A stretch of DNA of 64,000 nucleotides from Bacteroides graminisolvens DSM 19988 = JCM 15093 (GTDB taxonomy: Bacteria; Bacteroidota; Bacteroidia; Bacteroidales; Bacteroidaceae). The translations under genes were made by a program, and so were the position numbers. Each line of letters opens with the position of its first letter. Within the stretch, counting starts at the first letter, position 1. The notes beneath the pieces were generated by a model, which did no database searches, was not told the DNA's origin, and worked only from the letters and a program-made list of their open reading frames with translations. Positions 8,173 through 17,697 of this stretch are shown here, piece by piece. The stretch is taken from contig NZ_ATZI01000001.1 of assembly GCF_000428125.1 (NCBI RefSeq), positions 806,001-870,000 of the forward strand, read 5' to 3'.

Positions 8173-9975
8173 ATGAATAAAATACATATAAATATGGAAA
8201 GAAAAATAACAATGCTTTCACAAAGAAGGTGGAAAATAGGATTTTCAGTCATTTTATGGCTGAGTGTATTTCTTTTTTGGGGGAGGTTTTATCCGTCACA
8301 TCTATCATACCAAGAGCAATTACAGCTTTTTCTCTTTGATACAGATTATTTGATTGAACATTTAATTATTCCGGGAGGATTAGCGGAATATATTTCCGAA
8401 TTCCTAGTCCAGTTCTATTATCATAGATGGATAGGTGCAGCTATTTTAGCGACACTTTTTGTTGTTCTGCAACTCCTCGTATGGTTATTGGCTCAAAAAC
8501 ATAAGGCTGCTGATGTTTATTATCTTTTAAGCTTCTTGCCGATAATTTCTATGTGGTATTTTATGACAGATGAGAATGCCATGCTTGCTTTTGCTGTTTC
8601 AATCTTATTTGCGCTTGGAACCATGTATTTGCATGTTAGTTTAAACAGTCAATGGAGACGTGTGTTAAGTGTTGTTCTCTTTGCTCCATTACTCTATTGG
8701 TTTGCTGGTGCAGCACATTTTCTATTTATAGGTTGGGCAATCATTTGTGAAGCAAAACTGTTGTACCAAAATAACAAGAAATTGGCTATTGGGGGAAGTA
8801 TTGCTGCACTAATATTGATGGGATTAGCATGTCCTTTAATCTCTGGCTTATGGCTTCAATATCCTATATTCAGGTTAATGGGAGGAATTAATTTCTACCG
8901 TTTTCCTTCTTATATACCATTAACGGTATTCATCGTAGAAGCGCTTTTCTTATTCTTTCCGTTTTTGATTTCCTCTTTGTCTCCTCCTAAGAAGAATGTA
9001 CATTTTGCTATAATCCTTCAAAGCTTGATTTTGATAATGAGTGGATATGTGTTACTCTCATCAGGTGCCGACATGAATAAGGAAGAAGCTATGGAGTATG
9101 ATTGGTTAGTGCGAAATAAAGAATGGCAAAAAATAATAGAAAAGGCAGAGGCTAAATCTCCGACTTCGCCATTCGGAGTGACTTGCTTAAATCTGGCTTT
9201 AGGAAAAACAGGGCAATTAGGTGATCGCATGTTTCAATTCTATCAAAATGGAACAGAGGGTTTGTTACCGCATTTTCAGAGAGACTTTATATCTCCTCTT
9301 CCAACGAGCGAAGTTTTTTATTATTTGGGAATGATCAATACTGCTCAGCGTTTTACCTTTGAAGCGATGGAAGCCATTCCTAATTATAATAAAAGTGGCA
9401 GATGTTTTAAACGATTAGCTGAAACAAATCTGATAAATGGTCAATACGAAGTAGCGGCAAAATATATAAGAATCCTTCGTAAAACAGTATTCTATAAAGA
9501 TTGGGCAGAAGAAGCCATGACTTACTTGTATAATGAGAAAAAAATTAGTAATCATAAAGAATGGGGGTGGCTCAGGAAACTTAGATATGCTGATGATTTT
9601 TTATTTAGTGATCGTGAAATAGATATGATGCTAGGGCTATTGTACCAACATAATTATCAAAACCGAATGGCATTTGAATATATGCTAGCTTATGTTTTGC
9701 AAGAACGTGATTTGGAACGTTTCATGAAATACTATCCTCTGGGGAAGTATGCAGGCTATGATCATATTCCTCGTAGTTATCAGGAAGCATTAGTCTATGT
9801 GTGGACTCAGACACATCGGAATTTTGATGGAATGCCTTGGAGCATTTCACCTGATGTTGCACACGAGGTTACTGATTTTGCTAGAATTTATATGTCTCAA
9901 CAAAACAGTCAGCCCATTTTGCACACGCAGTATGGTGATACATTCTGGTATTATTTATTGTTTAAGAAAAAATAA
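8173..9975 (+). CDS. Polytopic membrane protein with C-terminal helical-repeat region (DUF6057-like), copy 2
   Basis: A 600-residue paralogue of the protein at 5234-6700, longer mainly in its membrane part (about 10 hydrophobic segments in residues 20-310). It keeps the N-terminal pattern HLSYQEQLQLFLF...GGLAEYISEFLVQFY and the repeat block KRLAETNLINGQYEVAAKYI...YKDWAE. Residues 310-600 are soluble and helical. The ATG at 8194 is a possible alternative start. It begins 21 bp after the first CxxCH lipoprotein and touches the second one by a TAATG stop-start overlap, so the pair repeats the arrangement of copy 1. Function unknown; no transporter signature was recognised. Confidence 0.7.
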   Translation: MNKIHINMERKITMLSQRRWKIGFSVILWLSVFLFWGRFYPSHLSYQEQLQLFLFDTDYLIEHLIIPGGLAEYISEFLVQFYYHRWIGAAILATLFVVLQLLVWLLAQKHKAADVYYLLSFLPIISMWYFMTDENAMLAFAVSILFALGTMYLHVSLNSQWRRVLSVVLFAPLLYWFAGAAHFLFIGWAIICEAKLLYQNNKKLAIGGSIAALILMGLACPLISGLWLQYPIFRLMGGINFYRFPSYIPLTVFIVEALFLFFPFLISSLSPPKKNVHFAIILQSLILIMSGYVLLSSGADMNKEEAMEYDWLVRNKEWQKIIEKAEAKSPTSPFGVTCLNLALGKTGQLGDRMFQFYQNGTEGLLPHFQRDFISPLPTSEVFYYLGMINTAQRFTFEAMEAIPNYNKSGRCFKRLAETNLINGQYEVAAKYIRILRKTVFYKDWAEEAMTYLYNEKKISNHKEWGWLRKLRYADDFLFSDREIDMMLGLLYQHNYQNRMAFEYMLAYVLQERDLERFMKYYPLGKYAGYDHIPRSYQEALVYVWTQTHRNFDGMPWSISPDVAHEVTDFARIYMSQQNSQPILHTQYGDTFWYYLLFKKK

Positions 9976-11441
9976 TGTATATGAAGAAAATAATTACTTT
10001 TATATGGATTGGATTGTATTTAATGGCTTGTAATAATCCGGTTACTTCACCAGAGAAGATCAACGAATTGCCTGCTATATATCCTGATTATATTGGAGTG
10101 ACCGTACCTGTTGGTATTGCGCCTATGAACTTTAATTATCTGGGTGATTATGAATGTCTGGATGTTAACGTGGTTGGATCAAAATCTGGGAAAATCCATC
10201 TTAATGATGATAAGATATCCTTTCCTGATAGCGAATGGAAAAAATTGTTGCAAGATAATGTGGGAGACAGTATTGTATTCACTCTTAGTGTGCAAAAAAA
10301 GAATAAATGGATACAATACCGATCTTTTTCAATGTATGTAAGCTCATACCCAATTGATTACGGATTAGTGTATCGTAGAATTGCGCCTGGATATGAAGTG
10401 TATAGTAAGATGGGTATTTACGAACGTGATCTTTCTACTTTCAACGAACGCGCTTTGGTCGAAAATACAATGGTGCCTGGCATGTGTGTTAATTGTCACT
10501 CTTTTAACAAAACGAACTCTAATCAGATGAGTCTTCATATTCGTGGCGCTCATGGGGCAACTTTGATGCAAATAGAGGGGGAGCGTGAGCTTTTAAATAC
10601 CAAAACAGACTCTACTCTTTCAGCATGCGTTTATCCATACTGGCATCCAAGTGGTAAATACATAGCATATTCAGTTAATAATACGCGTCAGTCGTTTCAT
10701 GCGGTTAAAGACGAACGTGTGGAAGTACTTGATTTAGAATCAGATGTTTTGGTATATCACCCTTCCACTCATCAAGTATTGCTTTCTCCGTTATTGAAGA
10801 AAAAAGAAGTTTTTGAAACTTTTCCTGTTTTCTCACCAGACGGTAATAAATTATATTTCTGTGCGGCAAAACAAATGCCAATTCCAGAAAAATATAAGGA
10901 AATACGTTATAGCTTATGCAGTATTGATTTTGATAAAGAAAAGGGAACGTTTGGAAACCGGATTGACACATTGATTGATGCCGAGAAAATGAAAAAAAGT
11001 ATTTCCTTTCCTAGACCATCTTATGACGGCAAATACATCATGTTTACTTTATCTGATTATGGCAACTTCTCCATTTGGCACAAAGAAGCAGATTTATGGC
11101 TGCTAAACTTGCAAGATGGTAGTTTACGTACTATTCATGAAGTTAATAGTGATAATACTGAGAGCTTTCACAATTGGAGCAGTAATTCGCATTGGTTCGT
11201 TTTTAGCAGTCGCAGAGAAGATGGTTTATATACTCGTCTTTATTTAGCATGTATTAATAAGGAAGGTAAAGTTAGCAAGCCTTTTTTGCTGCCTCAGAAA
11301 AACCCTATGAATTATTATGATAAGTTATTGTATTCTTATAACGTACCAGAATTTACTAATAGCCCTGTCAAGATAGAACCAAGGAAGTTAGAACGTGAAA
11401 TCGTTTCTAATAAAAGGGTGCAAGTTGAAGTGCGTAAGTAA
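9975..11441 (+). CDS. Lipoprotein with one CxxCH site and a TolB/PD40-like beta-propeller, copy 2
   Basis: A 488-residue lipoprotein (signal ending YLMACNNP), start codon overlapping the upstream stop by one base; the ATG at 9981 is also possible. It is collinear with the protein at 6697-8151: both mature proteins begin with a NELPAIYPDY/NDLLVIYPEY segment and VTVPVGIAPMNF/VTIPFNVAPLNF. The heme c-type motif is CVNCH (Cys171, Cys174, His175), followed by LHIRGAHGAT. PD40/TolB blades include YWHPSGKYIAYS, VFSPDGNKLYFCA, PSYDGKYIMFT and WSSNSHWFVFSSRREDG. The two copies are clearly diverged, so the duplication is old and both are kept intact. Role unknown; see the findings. Confidence 0.75.
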   Translation: MYMKKIITFIWIGLYLMACNNPVTSPEKINELPAIYPDYIGVTVPVGIAPMNFNYLGDYECLDVNVVGSKSGKIHLNDDKISFPDSEWKKLLQDNVGDSIVFTLSVQKKNKWIQYRSFSMYVSSYPIDYGLVYRRIAPGYEVYSKMGIYERDLSTFNERALVENTMVPGMCVNCHSFNKTNSNQMSLHIRGAHGATLMQIEGERELLNTKTDSTLSACVYPYWHPSGKYIAYSVNNTRQSFHAVKDERVEVLDLESDVLVYHPSTHQVLLSPLLKKKEVFETFPVFSPDGNKLYFCAAKQMPIPEKYKEIRYSLCSIDFDKEKGTFGNRIDTLIDAEKMKKSISFPRPSYDGKYIMFTLSDYGNFSIWHKEADLWLLNLQDGSLRTIHEVNSDNTESFHNWSSNSHWFVFSSRREDGLYTRLYLACINKEGKVSKPFLLPQKNPMNYYDKLLYSYNVPEFTNSPVKIEPRKLEREIVSNKRVQVEVRK

Positions 11442-11504
11442 AACGATGCTCTCAACACCGAAGCCGTGCTTTCACGAGACGAGATGCCAGATTTGAGATA
11501 ATAT

Positions 11505-11512
11505 TATCTTTG
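11505..11512 (+). promoter_or_regulatory. Possible -7 box of the mannan operon
   Basis: TATCTTTG matches TAnnTTTG and lies 85 nt before the GH3 start codon. No TTG stands at the usual distance upstream, so the promoter may need an activator or the match may be chance. Confidence 0.3.
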
Positions 11513-11596
11513 GATAAAATTGTATTTGTTTGATTCCTCGTACACTCGTACTTTTGTCGAATAGAATGATGCGTTACATTGAAACTGATATAAACC

Positions 11597-13894
11597 ATGA
11601 AAAACTTTTTAATGACAATGGCAATTGCGGCAACGGTGGGAAGTGGATCCGCCGAAAAAAAGGAAATGTATAAAGATCCTTCAGTTCCGGTGAAAGATCG
11701 TGTGGAAGACTTGCTGAGTCGGATGACTTTGGAAGAAAAAGTGGGGCAGATGAATCAATTTGTTGGTATTGAACACATCAAAGCAAATAGCGCTGTGATG
11801 ACTGCGGATGAATTGAAAAACAATACCGCAAATGCATTTTATCCGGGAGTGACCGATAAGGATGTAGAACGATGGACAGCACAAGGACTCATCGGTTCTT
11901 TCCTGCATGTGCTTACCATTGAAGAAGCCAACCATTTGCAGTCACTGGCAATGAAAAGCCGCCTGCAAATTCCTATTATTTTTGGTATCGATGCCATTCA
12001 CGGCAATGCAAATGCTCCCGATAACACGGTTTATCCGACCAATATAAATCTGGCTTGTTCCTTTGATACAGCCATGGCTTACAAAATAGCCCGGCAAACT
12101 GCAAAGGAAATGCGGGCTATGAATATGCACTGGACGTTTAATCCCAATGTAGAGGTAGCACGCGATGCCCGCTGGGGAAGAGTTGGTGAGACCTATGGTG
12201 AAGACCCTTATCTGGTAACTTTGATGGGAGTTGAATCTGTAAAAGGATATCAAGGAGCTTTAAACGGCAAAGAAGATGTTTTGGCATGCATTAAACATTT
12301 CGTTGGCGGTAGCGAACCTATTAACGGAACAAACGGATCACCGACAGATCTGTCGGAACGCACCTTGCGCGAGGTGTTTTTTCCACCATTCAAAGCAGGA
12401 GTAGAAGCCGGTGCCATGTCATTGATGACTGCGCACAATGAGCTCAACGGCATTCCGTGTCACAGCAATGAATGGTTGATGCAGGATGTGCTTCGTGGTG
12501 AATGGAAGTTCCCTGGTTTTGTGGTGAGCGACTGGATGGATATTGAACACATTCATGACTTACATGCCACAGCGGAAAACATCAAAGAGGCTTTTTATCA
12601 ATCCATTATGGCTGGCATGGATATGCACATGCACGGCATTCACTGGAATGAGATGGTCGTTGAACTAGTCAAAGAAGGACGTATTCCCGAATCACGTATC
12701 GACGAGTCGGTGCGTAGGATATTGGACATCAAATTCCGTTTAGGACTGTTCGAACAACCTCTTGCCGATACTTCTAAAAGCATGAAAGTGCGTTTATCCA
12801 AAGAACATCGTGAAACAGCTTTGGAAGCAGCCCGAAACGGTATCGTATTACTTAAAAATGAAGGCGTACTTCCTTTAGACGCTTCAAAATATAAAAAAGT
12901 ATTGGTTACAGGCATCAACGCCAATGACATGAATGTGTTGGGCGATTGGAGTGCGGTGCAGAAAGAAGAAAATGTTACCACCATACTGGAAGGTCTTCGT
13001 CAGGTGGCACCGGGTACGGCATTTGATTTTGTAGATCAAGGTTGGGATCCTCGTAATATGGATCCTGCCAAGGTGGCTGAGGCTGAGAAACGTGCCAAGG
13101 AGTCCGACCTAAATATTGTTGTTGCCGGAGAATACATGATGCGTTTTCGCTGGACGGATCGTACCGACGGTGAAGATACCGATCGTTCGGATCTTGATCT
13201 TGTGGGGCTTCAAAATGAATTGATCCGTAAAGTTGCTGCTTCGGGAAAACCTACAATTCTTATTCTAGTCAACGGTCGCCCGTTGGGTGTGGAATGGGCT
13301 GCTGAACATCTTCCGGCCATCGTAGAAGCTTGGGCACCGGGCATGTATGCCGGTCAGGCAGTGGCCGAAATACTATATGGAAAAGTAAATCCATCGGCTA
13401 AGTTGGCAATCACTATCCCACGGAGCGTTGGTCAATTGCAGATGATTTACAATCATAAACCGTCGCAATACTTTCACCCGTATGTCGTTAAACCCAGCAC
13501 TCCTTTGTGGCCGTTTGGTTATGGGCTTTCATATACCTCTTACAAATACGATGATTTAAAACTCTCTGCCAAAGAGGTGTCGCAAAACCAAAACGTTGAA
13601 GTAAGTGTGAAAGTAACCAATACCGGCCAGCGTGATGGAGTTGAAATAGTACAACTGTATATACGAGACAAATACAGTTCTGTAACTCGTCCGGTCAAAG
13701 AACTGAAAGATTTTGCGCGGGTAGCACTGAAAGCCGGAGAGAGTAAAGTCGTCACCTTTACCATCACGCCCGATAAACTGGCATTTTATGATAAAAAGAT
13801 GAAATGGATAGTTGAACCGGGAGAATTTGTGGTGATGGCGGGTGCTTCCTCTGCCGACGAATCATTATTAAAAGAAACATTCATCCTTAAATAA
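11597..13894 (+). CDS. Glycoside hydrolase family 3 beta-glucosidase/beta-mannosidase-like enzyme
   Basis: A 765-residue exported exo-glycosidase. A short signal peptide is present (MKNFLMTMAIAATVGSGSA). Domains in order: GH3 (beta/alpha)8 domain (residues ~30-380) with KHFVGG, the substrate-binding block RDARWGRVGETYGEDPYL and the nucleophile Asp312 in VVSDW; an alpha/beta GH3-C domain (~410-620); and a C-terminal fibronectin type III-like domain (~670-760). Length is normal for bacterial GH3 beta-glucosidases. As first gene of the mannan operon, 8 bp before the GH26 gene, it probably removes glucose or mannose from the ends of glucomannan oligosaccharides, most likely in the periplasm. Exact specificity cannot be read from the sequence. 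Confidence 0.92.
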   Translation: MKNFLMTMAIAATVGSGSAEKKEMYKDPSVPVKDRVEDLLSRMTLEEKVGQMNQFVGIEHIKANSAVMTADELKNNTANAFYPGVTDKDVERWTAQGLIGSFLHVLTIEEANHLQSLAMKSRLQIPIIFGIDAIHGNANAPDNTVYPTNINLACSFDTAMAYKIARQTAKEMRAMNMHWTFNPNVEVARDARWGRVGETYGEDPYLVTLMGVESVKGYQGALNGKEDVLACIKHFVGGSEPINGTNGSPTDLSERTLREVFFPPFKAGVEAGAMSLMTAHNELNGIPCHSNEWLMQDVLRGEWKFPGFVVSDWMDIEHIHDLHATAENIKEAFYQSIMAGMDMHMHGIHWNEMVVELVKEGRIPESRIDESVRRILDIKFRLGLFEQPLADTSKSMKVRLSKEHRETALEAARNGIVLLKNEGVLPLDASKYKKVLVTGINANDMNVLGDWSAVQKEENVTTILEGLRQVAPGTAFDFVDQGWDPRNMDPAKVAEAEKRAKESDLNIVVAGEYMMRFRWTDRTDGEDTDRSDLDLVGLQNELIRKVAASGKPTILILVNGRPLGVEWAAEHLPAIVEAWAPGMYAGQAVAEILYGKVNPSAKLAITIPRSVGQLQMIYNHKPSQYFHPYVVKPSTPLWPFGYGLSYTSYKYDDLKLSAKEVSQNQNVEVSVKVTNTGQRDGVEIVQLYIRDKYSSVTRPVKELKDFARVALKAGESKVVTFTITPDKLAFYDKKMKWIVEPGEFVVMAGASSADESLLKETFILK

Positions 13895-13902
13895 GTCGCC
13901 TT

Positions 13903-15021
13903 ATGAGACATATTAAGTTTATGACCGCAAGCATGCTAATTGCTGCGGGGCTATCTTCTTGCAACCTGTTTGGACAGAAAGATACAATGAAAATGCAATC
14001 ATCGGAACGAACAGTTGAGACCAAAAACTTACTTATAAACCTAGGGACAATCCATCAAAAAGGTTTTATGTTTGGTCACCACGATGATCCGGTTTACGGC
14101 ATTGGTTGGGAAGGTGATGCTGACAGAAGCGACGTGAAAAGCGTATGTGGAGATTATCCGGCCGTGATGTCTTTTGATTTGGGAAGAATAGAATTGGGAG
14201 GCGATAAAAACCTGGATAAAGTACCTTTTGATAAGATTAGGCGAGAAATTCTGGCCCAATACGCACGGGGTGGTATGGTTTCATTGAGTTGGCATGTCGA
14301 TAACCCTCTTACAGGTAAGGACTCTTGGGATGTGAGTGATACAACTGTTGTGGCCTCTGTATTATCCGGCGGCGCTAATCATCAAAAGTTTTTGGGTTGG
14401 TTGGATAAGGTGGCCGACTTTATGAATTCGCTTACTACCGACAAAGGTGTGAAAGTTCCTGTACTTTTCCGCCCCTGGCATGAGCACAGCGGCAGTTGGT
14501 TTTGGTGGGGACAGAATCTTTGCACGGCTGCCCAGTACAAAGCCTTGTGGAAGATGACTTATGACCGTATGCAGGAAAAGGGAGTAAATAACCTGCTTTA
14601 TGCATACTCTCCCGGAACGGAACCACAAACAGTAGAAGAATATTTGGAACGGTATCCGGGTAATGACATCATTGACTTGGTGGGTTTCGATACGTATCAA
14701 TTCGAACGTCAGAAATACATCGATCAATTAAACAAATCACTGACCATCCTGACTGAAGTTGGTAAGAAACTGGGCAAACCTATTGCCATTACCGAAACAG
14801 GGTTTGAGACTATTCCCGATGCAACTTGGTGGACAGAAACATTGTTGCCCGTTATCAGTCAATACCCTATCTCATACGTGTTGGTGTGGCGCAATGCCCG
14901 TGAGAAAGATAACCATTATTACGCTCCGTACCCCGGACAGGTTTCGGCACCCGATTTTGTGAAGTTCTACCAGAACTCCAAAACCTTATTCGTCCGAGAC
15001 ATAAAGAAGCTATATGACTAA
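13903..15021 (+). CDS. GH26 beta-1,4-mannanase lipoprotein
   Basis: A 372-residue lipoprotein (signal ending GLSSCNLFG). The GH26 domain fills residues ~40-370. The acid/base Glu194 lies in RPWHEHSGSWFWWG and the nucleophile Glu298 in AITETGF, both standard GH26 sites; YSPGTEP and DLVGFDTYQ also match. It hydrolyses beta-1,4-mannan, and its neighbours show that mannobiose is the useful product. Gene order GH26, GH130, symporter, epimerase is that of the B. fragilis mannan operon, where the corresponding gene is the mannanase ManA. The lipid anchor places it in the envelope; which membrane leaflet is not shown. Confidence 0.94.
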   Translation: MRHIKFMTASMLIAAGLSSCNLFGQKDTMKMQSSERTVETKNLLINLGTIHQKGFMFGHHDDPVYGIGWEGDADRSDVKSVCGDYPAVMSFDLGRIELGGDKNLDKVPFDKIRREILAQYARGGMVSLSWHVDNPLTGKDSWDVSDTTVVASVLSGGANHQKFLGWLDKVADFMNSLTTDKGVKVPVLFRPWHEHSGSWFWWGQNLCTAAQYKALWKMTYDRMQEKGVNNLLYAYSPGTEPQTVEEYLERYPGNDIIDLVGFDTYQFERQKYIDQLNKSLTILTEVGKKLGKPIAITETGFETIPDATWWTETLLPVISQYPISYVLVWRNAREKDNHYYAPYPGQVSAPDFVKFYQNSKTLFVRDIKKLYD

Positions 15022-15053
15022 CGAAATTCAATAACGAAATCAATAACCTAATT

Positions 15054-16244
15054 ATGAGCTTGTTTAAAGATAAAGTGGCGAAATTACTGACTGACCACGA
15101 AGCTTTTTTATCACAGAAGAACGAACCTCTTGCGGTAGACAACGGTGTGGTAACCCGTTACAAGAACCCTGTGCTCACAGCAGAGCACACCCCCGTATTC
15201 TGGAGATATGACTTAAACGAAACAACCAATCCGTACTTAATGGAACGCATCGGGATGAATGCAACGATGAATTCGGGAGCCATCAAGTGGAATGGAAAAT
15301 ACGTACTGATGGTACGTGTGGAAGGATCCGACAGGAAATCATTTTTCGCTGTAGCCGAGAGTCCTAACGGAATTGATAACTTCCGATTCTGGGACTATCC
15401 GGTACAAATGCCCGAGGATCTGATTCCTGCTACCAATATATACGACATGCGGCTTACAGCCCATGAAGACGGCTGGGTATACGGAGTGTTTTGTGCAGAG
15501 CGTCACGACGATAATGCTCCGGCGGGCGACTTGTCATCGGCAACAGCAACAGCTGCTATTGCACGTACCAAAGATCTTCTTCACTGGGAGCGCTTGCCCG
15601 ATTTAAAGACCAAGAGTCAGCAACGCAACGTGGTGTTACACCCCGAATTTGTTGACGGTAAATATGCTCTTTACACCCGTCCCCAAGACGGATTTATTGA
15701 TGCGGGCAGTGGCGGAGGTATTGGCTGGGCATTGATTGACGATATAACCCATGCGGTGGTAAAGGAAGAAAAAATAATCGATCCGCGTTACTATCACACC
15801 ATTAAGGAAGTGAAGAATGGAGAAGGTCCGCATCCCATAAAAACACCTAAAGGATGGTTGCATTTGGCGCACGGCGTACGCGGTTGTGCAGCCGGTTTAC
15901 GTTATGTGCTCTACATGTATATGACCTCTTTGGAAGACCCGGCCCGATTGATCGCTTCACCTGCCGGTTACTTTTTGGCACCCCAGGGAGAAGAACGTAT
16001 CGGCGATGTGTCTAACGTTCTTTTCACCAATGGTTGGATTGCCGATGAAGACGGAACCGTGTTTATTTACTATGCATCCTCAGACACACGCATGCACGTA
16101 GCTACCTCAACTGTCGACAAATTAGTTGATTATTGTCTCCATACGCCGGAAGACGGTTTAAGCTCTTCGGCATCTGTAGCCACATTAAGTAAATTGATTG
16201 AAAAAAATCTGGCCGTACTTAATCAGTTTTCACTGAAAAAATAG
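15054..16244 (+). CDS. GH130 4-O-beta-D-mannosyl-D-glucose phosphorylase
   Basis: A 396-residue cytoplasmic enzyme without signal peptide. It is a member of GH130 subfamily 1, which phosphorolyses mannosyl-beta-1,4-glucose to mannose 1-phosphate and glucose. The catalytic aspartate is Asp131 in NIYDMRLT, the same number as reported for the B. fragilis enzyme. Other family blocks are HTPVFWRYD, GAIKWNGKY, GGIGWALID and HGVRGCAAGLRYVLYMYM. The gene lies 32 bp after the mannanase and upstream of the symporter and epimerase, so its substrate is supplied by the epimerase. No catalytic residue is missing. Confidence 0.95.
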   Translation: MSLFKDKVAKLLTDHEAFLSQKNEPLAVDNGVVTRYKNPVLTAEHTPVFWRYDLNETTNPYLMERIGMNATMNSGAIKWNGKYVLMVRVEGSDRKSFFAVAESPNGIDNFRFWDYPVQMPEDLIPATNIYDMRLTAHEDGWVYGVFCAERHDDNAPAGDLSSATATAAIARTKDLLHWERLPDLKTKSQQRNVVLHPEFVDGKYALYTRPQDGFIDAGSGGGIGWALIDDITHAVVKEEKIIDPRYYHTIKEVKNGEGPHPIKTPKGWLHLAHGVRGCAAGLRYVLYMYMTSLEDPARLIASPAGYFLAPQGEERIGDVSNVLFTNGWIADEDGTVFIYYASSDTRMHVATSTVDKLVDYCLHTPEDGLSSSASVATLSKLIEKNLAVLNQFSLKK

Positions 16245-16263
16245 CAGATTTGTATTATAATGA

Positions 16264-17697
16264 ATGAATAAGATGGGAAACACAGCAAGTAAGATAGTAG
16301 CAGATAAGGAACGAATATCACTCAAAGAAAAAATTGGTTACGGTTTTGGTGATATGGCCTCGTCTATGTTTTGGAAACTTTTCGGGTCATACTTAATGAT
16401 TTTTTATACAGACGTGTTCGGTTTACCGGCTGCGGTAGTAGGTACTATGTTTTTAATTACCCGCGTCTGGGACTCGGCTTTCGACCCCATTGTAGGAGTT
16501 GTGGCTGACAGAACCCATAGTCGCTGGGGGAAATTTCGTCCTTACCTGCTCTATCTGGCTGTGCCTTTTGCACTTATCGGCATTCTGACCTTTACTACAC
16601 CGGCACTAAGTGATACCGGAAAACTGATTTATGCCTACGTCACCTACTCATTGATGATGATGGTTTACTCGGCTATCAATGTTCCCTATGCATCTTTGCT
16701 GGGCGTGATGAGTCCCGACCCGAAAGAGCGCAACACACTTTCAACCTACCGAATGACTTTTGCCTACATCGGTAGCTTCATAGCCCTGTTGCTCTTTATG
16801 CCGATGGCTAATCTCTTTGCAGGCAGCGAAGCAGACGCGGTGCACGAACAGCGCGGATGGATGCTGGCAGTAGTCGTGATTGCGGTGATGTGCGCCGTGC
16901 TGTTTTACTTCTGCTTTGCCTTAACACGCGAACGGGTAAAGCCCATCAAAGAAAAACAAAGTCCGCTGAAAGAAGACCTTAAAAACCTGCTTGGTAATGG
17001 GCCGTGGTGGATTCTGCTGGGTGCCGGCGTAGCAGCACTGGTGTTCAACTCCATTCGTGACGGAGCCACTGTGTATTACTTTAAATATTTTGTTGTTGAA
17101 GCCGACTATGCAACCGTATCCCTTTTTGGCGTGTCGTTTGTGTTGAGCGGATTGTATTTGGCAGTGGGGCAAGCGGCCAACATTGTTGGAGTCATACTGG
17201 CCGCTCCGTTAAGCAATCGCATTGGAAAGAAGATGACCTACATGGGCGCCATGGTTATTGCCACCGTTCTTAGTATTATTTTCTACTGGTTTGATAAAGA
17301 TGATATTGCGCTGATCTTTGTGTTCCAGATACTGATCAGTGTGTGTGCCGGCAGCATCTTCCCGTTATTGTGGTCTATGTATGCCGATTGTGCCGATTAT
17401 TCAGAACTGAGAACAGGCAATAGAGCCACCGGCCTTATCTTCTCCTCCTCCTCCATGAGTCAGAAGTTCGGTTGGGCCATAGGCAGTGCACTTACCGGTT
17501 GGCTATTAGCTTATTTCGGATTCCGGGCCAACGAAATACAAAGCGAAGAAGCCATTCACGGCATTAAAATGTTCTTGAGTTTCTTACCGGCTGTGGGTAC
17601 CGTGTTATCAGTTATATTTATTAGCATGTATCCCCTCAGTGAAAAGAAAATGAAAGTCATAACCGAAGAACTCGAAGCAAAGAGAAAACAACAATGA
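16264..17697 (+). CDS. GPH-family sugar:cation symporter, probably for mannobiose
   Basis: A 477-residue inner-membrane protein with about 12 hydrophobic segments. It belongs to the glycoside-pentoside-hexuronide (MelB-like) group of the major facilitator superfamily, shown by an N-terminal KIGYGFGDMASSMFW block and the loop VADRTHSRWGKFRPY between helices 2 and 3. The operon context makes mannobiose (or mannosylglucose) the likely cargo, moved from periplasm to cytoplasm with Na+ or H+. Its stop codon overlaps the start of the epimerase gene (ATGA). The upstream ATG at 16264 and the one at 16273 are both usable starts. Confidence 0.9.
   Translation: MNKMGNTASKIVADKERISLKEKIGYGFGDMASSMFWKLFGSYLMIFYTDVFGLPAAVVGTMFLITRVWDSAFDPIVGVVADRTHSRWGKFRPYLLYLAVPFALIGILTFTTPALSDTGKLIYAYVTYSLMMMVYSAINVPYASLLGVMSPDPKERNTLSTYRMTFAYIGSFIALLLFMPMANLFAGSEADAVHEQRGWMLAVVVIAVMCAVLFYFCFALTRERVKPIKEKQSPLKEDLKNLLGNGPWWILLGAGVAALVFNSIRDGATVYYFKYFVVEADYATVSLFGVSFVLSGLYLAVGQAANIVGVILAAPLSNRIGKKMTYMGAMVIATVLSIIFYWFDKDDIALIFVFQILISVCAGSIFPLLWSMYADCADYSELRTGNRATGLIFSSSSMSQKFGWAIGSALTGWLLAYFGFRANEIQSEEAIHGIKMFLSFLPAVGTVLSVIFISMYPLSEKKMKVITEELEAKRKQQ

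Noticed and set aside
7213..10500. Reading the CxxCH proteins as ordinary c-type cytochromes
   Set aside because: There is a single CxxCH in a large beta-propeller lipoprotein and no clear axial Met motif; I keep it as a possible heme site only.
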